Source: Streptomyces solicavernae
GTDB taxonomy: Bacteria; Actinomycetota; Actinomycetes; Streptomycetales; Streptomycetaceae
Direction: 5' to 3'
Assembly: GCF_029968095.1 (NCBI RefSeq)
Contig: NZ_JASCIR010000013.1
Span: 62,001-126,000, forward strand
DNA length: 64,000 nt
Part shown: piece after piece, positions 19,663-26,687 of the stretch
How the letters are laid out: every line of letters starts with the position of its first letter
How positions within the stretch are numbered: the stretch's first letter is position 1
Made by a program: the position numbers and the translations under genes
Notes under the pieces: model-generated
Seen by the model: the letters and a program-made list of their open reading frames with translations, nothing else
What the model was told of the DNA's origin: nothing
Databases searched by the model: none

Positions 19663-20445
19663 ATGGACCGGGTCGAGGCCCAGGAGGAGCGGCGGCGGCA
19701 GATGCGCGAGGCCGTCGTCGGCCGCGGTTTCGTGCGCACCGCGGACCTCGCCGAGGAGTTCGGCATCAGCCTGATGACCGCGCACCGCGACCTCGACGCC
19801 CTTCAGGCGCAGGGCTGGCTGCGCAAGGTGCGCGGCGGTGCGACCGGGCTGCCGTCGGCGCAGTTCCACGGCAGCGTCGCGGAGCGGATGGCCATCATGG
19901 CGCAGACCAAGCAGCTCCTTGCGCGGGCCGCCGCGACGCTGCTTGTGCCAGGCCAGACAGTGCTGCTCGACGACAGCACGACGTGTCTGCTCCTTGCGCA
20001 CCAGGCCGTCGAGCACACCCCGCTCACCGTGATCACCAACTCGCTTCCGGCCATCAACACGCTCGCCAAGGAGCCCGGCATCGCGCTCATCACGCTGGGC
20101 GGCGCCTACTTCCCGGCGTACGACGCGTTCATGGGCCTGCATACCGCGGACGCGGTACGGGCCTTTCGCGCCGATGTCCTCTTCATGTCCACGACGGCCG
20201 TCACCAACGGCCGCTGCTATCACACCTCGCCGGAAACGGTGCAGGTCAAGCGGGCGATGATGGAGTGCGCGGCACGCCGGGTGCTGGTCGCGGATCACAC
20301 CAAGTTCGCCAAGGACGGGCTGTACGCGCTGGCGCCGCTGCCCGATTTCGATCTGCTGATCGTGGACGACGGCCTGGCCGCGGAGCAGGTACGGGCGGTA
20401 CGCGCGGCCGGCACCGAGGTGATGGTGGTGCCGGCCCACGGTTAG
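19663..20445 (+). CDS. DeoR/GlpR-family transcriptional regulator
   Basis: The 260-residue protein has an N-terminal winged helix (residues about 8-62: VVGRGFVRTADLAEEFGIS, LMTAHRDLDALQAQGWLRKV) and a DeoR sensor domain with the sugar-phosphate loop LLDDSTTCLLLAH and the C-terminal VADHTKFAKDGLY segment. These repressors usually respond to a phosphorylated sugar intermediate, here plausibly the product of one of the FGGY kinases. ATG at 19663. It is divergent from the polyol operon it probably controls. Confidence 0.92.
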   Translation: MDRVEAQEERRRQMREAVVGRGFVRTADLAEEFGISLMTAHRDLDALQAQGWLRKVRGGATGLPSAQFHGSVAERMAIMAQTKQLLARAAATLLVPGQTVLLDDSTTCLLLAHQAVEHTPLTVITNSLPAINTLAKEPGIALITLGGAYFPAYDAFMGLHTADAVRAFRADVLFMSTTAVTNGRCYHTSPETVQVKRAMMECAARRVLVADHTKFAKDGLYALAPLPDFDLLIVDDGLAAEQVRAVRAAGTEVMVVPAHG

Positions 20446-20446
20446 T

Positions 20447-20462
20447 CCGCCGTGCTCGGCGG
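20447..20462 (+). terminator. Short hairpin after the DeoR-type gene
   Basis: Perfect 6-bp arms CCGCCG / CGGCGG with a 4-base loop directly after the stop codon. It is a compact intrinsic-terminator candidate. Confidence 0.4.
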
Positions 20463-20620
20463 TCTCGAAGCGATTGGCAGCGAACCCATTCGTTGACGTT
20501 CTCGGCCGTGCCGATGATCTGCGTGATCGCGTTCTGGTGGGCCCTGCCCCACGCTGCTGAAACAAGCGGGAGGGGTAAAATGAGGGGCTGATGAGTGGTG
20601 CAAAACCACCTCAGAAATAC

Positions 20621-20671
20621 CCAGAAAGGCCCGGAAGGGTCAGAAAGGCCGAGAAAGGCCGAGAAAGGCCC
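20621..20671. repeat. 10-bp-spaced direct repeats upstream of the DUF6479-like gene
   Basis: The word AGAAAGGCC occurs at 20623, 20642, 20652 and 20662. The last three are in exact 10-bp phase, one helical turn, ending about 55 bp before the GTG at 20725. This suggests either a cooperative protein-binding array or simple slippage. The rest of the 279-bp gap holds nothing else clear. Confidence 0.5.
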
Positions 20672-20724
20672 AGAGCGCCTGACGCATTCGTAGATCGCTC
20701 TAGCTGATTACGGGAGGTGTTCAG

Positions 20725-21123
20725 GTGCCCGGACTCCGGGCGCCGGCCATCATGATCACGGCAACTAGTGAACTGTTCGACCTGGCTGCTACCAGCGGCG
20801 CCGTCGGGCGTATCGCCGCATTCGTCGGCGGCATCGTCATCGTCGGTGGCCTGCTCGGGGCCTTCTGGCTGGGCAACAGAGTGCGTGACCGAGAGCCGCA
20901 CCGGCCGCTGCCCGAGGAGCAGCCGAAGATGCCCGAATCCGGGCCCGTCCGAGAGATCCGGGAAGTGCGGGAGGCCGACGAGATGCCGGTGGCGAAGGAG
21001 GAGAGCGAACGGCTGATGCCGTACGCACTGCACCCCGCGAGGTCGAGAAGGAGCAAGAACCAGACGCCACCACGCTGGACTCCGGGAATGAGTGGATCCT
21101 TCGGCAGTGGCGGCCTTCGCTAG
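20725..21123 (+). CDS. DUF6479-like small membrane protein
   Basis: A 132-residue protein with a short N-terminus, one membrane helix (about 29-49, IAAFVGGIVIVGGLLGAFWL), a conserved juxtamembrane stretch GNRVRDREPHRPLPEEQP, and a C-terminal MSGSFGSGGL tail. This pattern matches a family common in Streptomyces (DUF6479). The function is unknown. GTG at 20725 follows GGGAGG with good spacing; ATG at 20752 is an alternative. A strong convergent terminator follows. Confidence 0.75.
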   Translation: MPGLRAPAIMITATSELFDLAATSGAVGRIAAFVGGIVIVGGLLGAFWLGNRVRDREPHRPLPEEQPKMPESGPVREIREVREADEMPVAKEESERLMPYALHPARSRRSKNQTPPRWTPGMSGSFGSGGLR

Positions 21124-21190
21124 CCGGTCGTTCCTGGCCGAAGAGGGGAACAGCGCCGATGACGGAACAGCGCTGATGATGGAACAGGAT

Positions 21191-21242
21191 GGAACAGTGC
21201 GAACTCCCCGATCATGGCTGGTCGGGGAGTTCGCGCTGTTCC
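21191..21242. terminator. Bidirectional terminator with 21-bp arms
   Basis: Inverted repeat with arms 21191-21211 and 21222-21242 (20 of 21 positions pair) and a 10-base loop, between convergent genes. The right arm encodes the last residues of the Rieske oxidoreductase (its stop is at 21212-21214), so terminator and coding sequence overlap. GGAACAG words precede it several times. Confidence 0.8.
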
Positions 21243-22828
21243 AGCGGGTGCGTCGCCGGGCCCTGCAGCACCGAGCCGTCCGTCGCGAACCGCGAGCCGT
21301 GGCAGGGGCACTCCCAGGTCTGCTCGGCGTCGTTGTAGGCCACGAGACAGCCGAGGTGCGTGCAGCGCGCGGAGAGCGCGGTCACCGCACCCGAGCCGTC
21401 GCGGTGCACCGCGCAGGGCTTGCCGCCCAGGCGTACGACCGCACCGCCCTCGCGCGGGATGTCCGTGAGCGACGCCGCCTCGCCGGTGTGCAGCCGGTCC
21501 CCGATGAAGTGGCCCGCCACGGCCGCCTGTTGGGCGACGGCATGCCCCGCTTCCCGGACCGGCGGCAGCCGGCGCGGATCGTACAGCTCCGTCCACGCAG
21601 GCCGCGGACCGCCCACGATGTGCGCGGTGAGAAGCCGGCCCGCCATGACGCCGTTGCTCATGCCCCACCCGCCGAACCCGGTGGCCACATACACATGCTG
21701 CGTACCAGGATGTGCGTGACCCACATACGGGAGGTGGTCAGCGGAGTCGTTGTCCTGCGCCGCCCACCGGTAGAGGCTGTCCGCCTCAGCGAAGCCCGGC
21801 AGGCGCGTGCACGCCCACGCCTCCAGCCGCTCGAAACGCTCGCGCACGCCGCCCGCCCCCGGCTCGAACTCCTCGCCCGTGACGATCAGCAGCCGCCGGC
21901 CGCCGTCGTACGGGGCGCTGCGCAGCGAACGCGTACGGTCCTCCGGAGTGAGGAACATGCCCACCGGAGCCGCCTCGGCCGGGACGGGCGCCGCGAGCAC
22001 CAGTTCGCGGCGGGGGGTGAGGAGGGTGGGCAGGAGCGTGCGGCCGAACACCGGGTAGTGCGTGGCGATCACCGCGTCCCGCGCCTGCACGGTCACGCTC
22101 CCGTCACCCGTCCCCGTCCCGGTCCCGCCTGCGTTGCCTGACCCGCCCCCGGCCCCGTCCCCCGTGTCGACGCTCAGCCGGCAGCGCGTACCGTCGTGCA
22201 GGGCCACGACCCGGGAACGCTCGTGGATCCGGCCACCCGCGGCGGTGATGCGGTCCGCGAGTCCGAGCAGGAACTTCCGCGGGTGGAACTGGAGTTGACC
22301 GTCCACCCGGACCGCCCCGGCGACGTCGAAAGGCAGCCCCGCATCCGTCACGAAGGACGCGTCCAGCCCCGCCCGGCGCGCCGCGGCCGCCTCCTTCCGC
22401 AGCTCACCGACCCGCTCCGGATCCCGCAGATACGTGACCGTCGGCGCCCGTTCGAGCTCCGCCTCGATGCCGAGCTCGGCGCAGAGCGTCACCGTCCGCT
22501 CGACCGCCTCCTGCTGCGACAGCGCGTAGAGCAGGGCTCCCTCCGCTCCGTGCTCGGCCTCCAGGCGCGCGTACGTGAGGCCGTGCGCGGCGGTCACCTT
22601 GGCCGTGGTGTGCCCGCTCACGCCCGCAGCGATCCGGTCCGCCTCCAGGACCACCACGTCGAGCCCCGCGCGCACCAGCTCCCAGGCTGTGCACAGCCCT
22701 GCGACACCGCCGCCGATGACCGCCACGTCCGCGGTCAGATCGGACTCGGGTGGCGGGCGGTGGTCCGTACCGGACGTGGTGACCATCCAGTACGACGCGT
22801 CCACGGTCGGGCGTCGCTGCGTAGCCAT
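21212..22828 (-). CDS. FAD-dependent oxidoreductase with C-terminal Rieske [2Fe-2S] domain
   Basis: A 538-residue protein. An N-terminal DAO-type FAD domain (DVAVIGGGVAGLCTAWELVR) is fused to a Rieske domain at the C-terminus. The cluster ligands are complete: Cys489 and His491 (CTHLGC), Cys507 and His510 (CPCHG). Homologues are usually annotated as FAD-dependent oxidoreductases with a Rieske domain; the substrate is unknown. A Gly-rich insert (about residues 230-250, GAGGGSGNAGGTGTGTG) sits in the FAD domain. ATG at 22828 follows AGGGGA. It forms a convergent pair with the DUF6479-like gene. Confidence 0.9.
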   Translation of the reverse strand: MATQRRPTVDASYWMVTTSGTDHRPPPESDLTADVAVIGGGVAGLCTAWELVRAGLDVVVLEADRIAAGVSGHTTAKVTAAHGLTYARLEAEHGAEGALLYALSQQEAVERTVTLCAELGIEAELERAPTVTYLRDPERVGELRKEAAAARRAGLDASFVTDAGLPFDVAGAVRVDGQLQFHPRKFLLGLADRITAAGGRIHERSRVVALHDGTRCRLSVDTGDGAGGGSGNAGGTGTGTGDGSVTVQARDAVIATHYPVFGRTLLPTLLTPRRELVLAAPVPAEAAPVGMFLTPEDRTRSLRSAPYDGGRRLLIVTGEEFEPGAGGVRERFERLEAWACTRLPGFAEADSLYRWAAQDNDSADHLPYVGHAHPGTQHVYVATGFGGWGMSNGVMAGRLLTAHIVGGPRPAWTELYDPRRLPPVREAGHAVAQQAAVAGHFIGDRLHTGEAASLTDIPREGGAVVRLGGKPCAVHRDGSGAVTALSARCTHLGCLVAYNDAEQTWECPCHGSRFATDGSVLQGPATHPLEQRELPDQP

Positions 22829-22917
22829 GTCGTCCCCTGACGGGAGTGCCGGCCCCCTCATCGTGGCACGTTCGAACACCCGGAGCATTTCGGCCGGTGA
22901 CGGAGGGTGGTGAGCGC

Positions 22918-23544
22918 TCACATGGCGTTCACCAGGTCCATGTAGTGCTCCCAGTCCCAGTGCCGCCCCGGATCGGTGTGGTCCGCGCCCGGTACCTCGT
23001 TGTGGCCGATGATGTGCTCCCGGTCCTTCGCGATGCCGTACGTGGCGCACAGATACGCGGTGAGCTCCGCGGACGACGCGTACATCGCCTCCGTGAACCA
23101 CTCCGGCCGGTCCACCCAGCCCTCGTGCTCGATGCCGATGCTGCGCGTGTTGTAGTCCCAGTTCCCGGCGTGCCAGCCGACGTCCCGGTCCCGTACGCAC
23201 TGTGCGACGTGCCCGTCCGCCGAGCGCACCACATAGTGCGCGGACACCTGCGCCTCCGGGTTCTGGAAGATCGCGAGGGTGTCGTCGTAGGTCTCCTGCG
23301 TCACGTGCACGACGACGAAGTCGACCGGGTATGTCGAGGGCCGGTTGGACACCGTGTAGTTGGAGCGGCTGGCCGGGACCCATTCGGCGTCCGGAAAGTC
23401 GGCCGGCCGCCTGCGCTGCTTCGGCAGGGTGGCGTCGGCGCGGGCGGGGAGGAGGAGGGCGGTGGGGACGGCGGCGAGGGCGGCGCCCTGCAGCAGACGG
23501 CGCCTGCTCGGGCCGCCGGTGGGGTCTCTGCGTACGCGGTCCAT
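22918..23544 (-). CDS. Tat-exported N-acetylmuramoyl-L-alanine amidase (amidase_2/PGRP fold)
   Basis: A 208-residue protein. The N-terminus has a twin-arginine signal (SRRRLLQGAALAAVPTALLL) ending near ARADA. The amidase_2 domain shows the zinc and active-site elements VVVHVTQET, QVSAHYVV, RSIGIEHEG and IIGHNEVPGADHTDPG. It should hydrolyse the amide bond between N-acetylmuramic acid and the stem peptide outside the membrane. It lies 429 bp downstream of the FAD monooxygenase gene and is probably transcribed separately. Confidence 0.92.
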   Translation of the reverse strand: MDRVRRDPTGGPSRRRLLQGAALAAVPTALLLPARADATLPKQRRRPADFPDAEWVPASRSNYTVSNRPSTYPVDFVVVHVTQETYDDTLAIFQNPEAQVSAHYVVRSADGHVAQCVRDRDVGWHAGNWDYNTRSIGIEHEGWVDRPEWFTEAMYASSAELTAYLCATYGIAKDREHIIGHNEVPGADHTDPGRHWDWEHYMDLVNAM

Positions 23545-23973
23545 GGGTGACCTGCCTTTCCTGTGGGGGGATTTCAGCTGCGGGATGTGCTCCTCGGGTT
23601 GCGTGGTACGGGAGTTGGTGTGGGGGTGTGGTGGTGTGGGGTGTACGGAGCGTGGGGGCGCCGGGCGTACGGGTGCTGCGCAGGGGGAGGCGCGTGCAGT
23701 GTGAGGTGCGTGTCGCGTACCTCAACAGCCGTACAAAACCGGCCTGTTGGGGCGTCAGGCGTCAGGCGTCAGGCGTCAGGGGACAGGCGTCAGGGGTCGG
23801 GCGCCCGGCGTTCCCAGTGGTTGTGCCCGCCGAAAACCGCCTCTACGCGCGTGAGCCTGCGAAAACCAACGCCACCGAAACTGCCGCTACGCGCGCGTAC
23901 TCGCCGAATCAGCCGCTACGCGCGCGTGCTCGCCAAAACCGCCACCACGCGCGCGTACTCGCCGAATCAGCCG
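23545..23973. other. 429-bp intergenic stretch dominated by tandem repeats
   Basis: It holds no convincing gene. It contains a 7-bp repeat (23751-23796) and four 29-bp tandem units (23883-23990). The amidase promoter should lie near 23550-23700 but no clear -35/-10 pair was identified. Confidence 0.6.
23751..23796. repeat. 7-bp tandem repeat (GGCGTCA)
   Basis: GGCGTCA is repeated four times without gaps, followed by two interrupted copies. It is slippage-prone microsatellite-like DNA upstream of the amidase gene. Confidence 0.8.
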
Positions 23974-23990
23974 CTACGCGCGCGTGCCGC
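23883..23990. repeat. 29-bp tandem repeat, four copies, running into a coding 3' end
   Basis: Units start at 23883, 23912, 23941 and 23970, with exact 29-bp spacing. Each has the core GCCGCTACGCGCGCGT, or ACCAC in place of GCTAC in the third copy. Copies 1 and 3 share CTCGCCGAATCA. The last unit covers the stop codon and final residues of the FAD monooxygenase (stop at 23974). There are no unique spacers, so this is not a CRISPR array. Confidence 0.8.
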
Positions 23991-25452
23991 CCGCCTGCGG
24001 TGCCCCCGGCCGGTCGCCGTACACCGCGGCCCGCTCCCCGTCCGTCAACGGCGGCGCGGAGAGCGGCTCCTGGCGCGGCCCGCGCAGGGCAGCGAGGACG
24101 AGCGTGGGGCGGAACAAGCCCGCCGCGGGCGCCGAGAGCGTCATGACCTCCAGCAGGCTGCGGGCGGCGTACGGGCGGGCCGTCGCCGTCGACGTGAGCC
24201 GGTCGATGTACCGCTGCCCGGCGCGCTCAAGCAGGGTCGGCCGCGGCCCCGTCGCCTCCGGGTACAGGACGTCCTGCCCGGCCGCCATCTGCCAGGCCAT
24301 GTCGATCGGCCCGGCCACGGCCCGCTGCACCCTGCGCGCGAGCCCCGACGCGCGCGGCCCGTTCCGGCGCAGCTCGTCGCGGAGCGCGAGCACACCCTGC
24401 GCCGCAACCGACATGCCGTGCCCGTACACCGGGTTGTACGTCGCCACCGCGTCGCCCAGCGCGACGAACCCCTCCGGCCAGCTGCGGGCCTTCTCCAGAT
24501 AGCGGCGCCTGTTGTACGTACTGCGCGACAGGGTCACCTCCCCGCCCAACGGCCGTGCCTGCGCGATGAGTTCACCGACCACGGGGTCCCGCACCTCGCG
24601 GGCGAACCGCTCGAACGCCTCCGGGTCCTGCGAGGGATGCGCACCGCGCGTGCCGCACAACGTCACCAGCCAGCGCCCGCCCTCGACCGGCACGATGATC
24701 GAACCCCGCCCCGGCTCACCGGTGTTGGCCCGCGGCTGCACATTCACCAGCGGGAAGTCCGCCACACCGGAAGGGGCCTGATAGAGACGGCTGGCGTACA
24801 GGACACCGGCGTCCACCTCCGCCTCACGGACCGGCCCGATCCCGATCCCGGACAACCACTGCACCGCGCGCGTGCCGCGCCCCGAGGCGTCCACCACCAG
24901 GTCCGCCGCCAGCTCCCGCACCCCGCCGCCCGGGGCGTGCACCCGTACGCCGCGCACCCGGCCGGGGGAGCCCAACAGGCCCGCCACCGTGGTCCGTTCG
25001 AGCAGCCGCACCTCCGGCAGGGCGAGGACCCGGCGCCGTATGCAGAAGTCGAGCAGGTCGCGGGTGCAGGCGATGAGGAACTGCATCTCCGTGCCGCCAC
25101 GCCGGAACCAGCCCTGCGGCGTCATCGACACCAGCGCCGACGGCAGCGGGATGCGCTGCGCGCCGGCGGCGACCCAGTCGTCGAGGACGCCGGGTAACAG
25201 GTTCTCCATGGCGCGCGCGCCGCCCGACCACAGGATGTGCGCGTGCCGCGCCTGCGCGAGGGACCTGCGCGGCGACGGACCTTCCGGCAGGTTGTCGCGC
25301 TCTACGACCGTGACCTCGTCCAGGTGCTCGGCGAGGGCCGCCGCGGCCAGCGTGCCGGTCAGTCCGCCGCCGACCACCACGGCACGGCGCGGACGAGGGC
25401 GTGGGCGAGGGACCGGGCTCGGGGCAACGGTGCTCGGGGGAACGCTGCTCAT
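23974..25452 (-). CDS. FAD-dependent monooxygenase/oxidoreductase
   Basis: A 492-residue flavoprotein. Residues about 23-38 give the dinucleotide loop RAVVVGGGLTGTLAAAALAE. A conserved substrate-side segment (LAQARHAHILWSGGARAMEN) follows, and the second FAD motif is FVALGDAVATYNPVYGHGMS. It resembles FAD_binding_3 and geranylgeranyl-reductase-like proteins often found beside MAB_1171c-type proteins in actinomycetes. The start overlaps the stop of the upstream membrane protein gene (ATGA), so the two are made together. The C-terminus is encoded by repeat DNA. The substrate is unknown. Confidence 0.85.
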   Translation of the reverse strand: MSSVPPSTVAPSPVPRPRPRPRRAVVVGGGLTGTLAAAALAEHLDEVTVVERDNLPEGPSPRRSLAQARHAHILWSGGARAMENLLPGVLDDWVAAGAQRIPLPSALVSMTPQGWFRRGGTEMQFLIACTRDLLDFCIRRRVLALPEVRLLERTTVAGLLGSPGRVRGVRVHAPGGGVRELAADLVVDASGRGTRAVQWLSGIGIGPVREAEVDAGVLYASRLYQAPSGVADFPLVNVQPRANTGEPGRGSIIVPVEGGRWLVTLCGTRGAHPSQDPEAFERFAREVRDPVVGELIAQARPLGGEVTLSRSTYNRRRYLEKARSWPEGFVALGDAVATYNPVYGHGMSVAAQGVLALRDELRRNGPRASGLARRVQRAVAGPIDMAWQMAAGQDVLYPEATGPRPTLLERAGQRYIDRLTSTATARPYAARSLLEVMTLSAPAAGLFRPTLVLAALRGPRQEPLSAPPLTDGERAAVYGDRPGAPQAGGTRA

Positions 25453-26687
25453 ATGTGTTGTCCTTCTTCTTCGGCCGCCTCCCGGCGGAAGAGGGCCACG
25501 ACCGTCGAATGACGTATGGCCTGCGAGATCCTGCGCAGATCGGGCTCCTCGGCCGGCATCGCCCCGGCCGCCCCTACGGGCCGCACGGCCCCGCCGTGAC
25601 CTGACTGCGGCGGCTCGTCCGTCGCGTTCATCGGCTCCGGCAGGTCCTGGTCCGCCGTGCGGCGTTCGTGCCGCGCGGCCACCGCGATCATCGCGGCCGT
25701 GCCCTCGACCCCCGCGTCCCGCGCATCGTGCCCGTCCCGGCGGGCCTGTTCGGCGGCCCGGTCGCGCACCCGTGCGTCCAGGGCCGGGCCGAGGCGGAGC
25801 AGCGCGTCGTGGATGGCCGTCTCACGCTGCATCACCCGCAGCGTGAGGGACGCGAACGGGCCGAGCGGCACCTCGCGCGCGCCGCCCGCGCTGGGCGCGT
25901 CGAGCTCCCGCAGCAGCGGCCCCAACTGCCGGTACGCGCGCCAGTCCCGCCACTTGCCCACCACCTGCGGTCCCGCCATCGGCAGCAGGAAACCGGCCGG
26001 GCAGAGCGTGCCGCCGACGGCCGCGAGCGGCGGCCCGATCGACGTGCTCAGGACGTCCCAGTCGACGCCGTACCAGCGCGCCACCACCGCCGTCAGCTTG
26101 CACACCGCATTGCCGAGCGTGATCGCGAAGGCCCACACGAGCAGCAGCAGCCCGGCCCGCAGCCAGCCCGTCGCCTTCCGCGACCAGCGCAGGCACAGCA
26201 CGCTCATGCCCACACAGAACGCGCCGTGCGCCACCAGATAGAGCAGGATCATCTCCCTGATGTACGGGGAGTTGGCGTAGTACGTGTCGAAGTCCTGCAG
26301 CCGCTCCACGGGCGCGTGCCCCAGGAAGAACAGCGCGAACAGCGCGGCCGACACCACCAGGAACCCGCCGGCGCACCACCCGCTGACCCGCCGCACCGTG
26401 GCCTGGTTGCCGCTGTGCCAGCAGATCAGCAGCACGAAACAGGATGCGGACAGCGCGCTCAGGATCGAGTACGTGACGGGCGCGGCCAGATTCGGAACGC
26501 CGGAGGCCGAGTTGACGATCTCGATGGTCGGTGGGGCCGCGAAAGTGAACACCAGAGCGGCCAGGAAGATCAGCGTGCACAGCGACCACAGCAGCGGGTC
26601 GCGCCAGTTCCTGATCAGCGCGGGCAGCTTCAGGGCCAGCGCGAAGCCGAGGACGTACGCCGGTATGTAGTAGTCGCCAGGACTCAC
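25449..26687 (-). CDS. MAB_1171c-type integral membrane protein
   Basis: A 412-residue protein beginning MSPGDYYIPAYVLGFALALK, with about seven hydrophobic helices in the first 240 residues and a cytoplasmic C-terminal half. The order and sequence match the actinobacterial MAB_1171c family (DUF6545-like), annotated as putative transporter without experimental function. The GTG start overlaps the xylulokinase stop (GTGA) and its own stop overlaps the FAD monooxygenase start (ATGA), giving a tight three-gene unit. The late Ala/Glu-rich region is probably disordered. Confidence 0.75.
   Translation of the reverse strand: MSPGDYYIPAYVLGFALALKLPALIRNWRDPLLWSLCTLIFLAALVFTFAAPPTIEIVNSASGVPNLAAPVTYSILSALSASCFVLLICWHSGNQATVRRVSGWCAGGFLVVSAALFALFFLGHAPVERLQDFDTYYANSPYIREMILLYLVAHGAFCVGMSVLCLRWSRKATGWLRAGLLLLVWAFAITLGNAVCKLTAVVARWYGVDWDVLSTSIGPPLAAVGGTLCPAGFLLPMAGPQVVGKWRDWRAYRQLGPLLRELDAPSAGGAREVPLGPFASLTLRVMQRETAIHDALLRLGPALDARVRDRAAEQARRDGHDARDAGVEGTAAMIAVAARHERRTADQDLPEPMNATDEPPQSGHGGAVRPVGAAGAMPAEEPDLRRISQAIRHSTVVALFRREAAEEEGQHI

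Noticed and set aside
13258..20445. Autoinducer-2 (Lsr) uptake operon, because of an FGGY kinase with a DeoR-type regulator
   Set aside because: No LsrB, ABC importer, LsrF or LsrG; an MFS polyol-type permease is present instead.
23883..23990. CRISPR array
   Set aside because: The period is 29 bp with no distinct spacers; units are contiguous and no cas genes are present.
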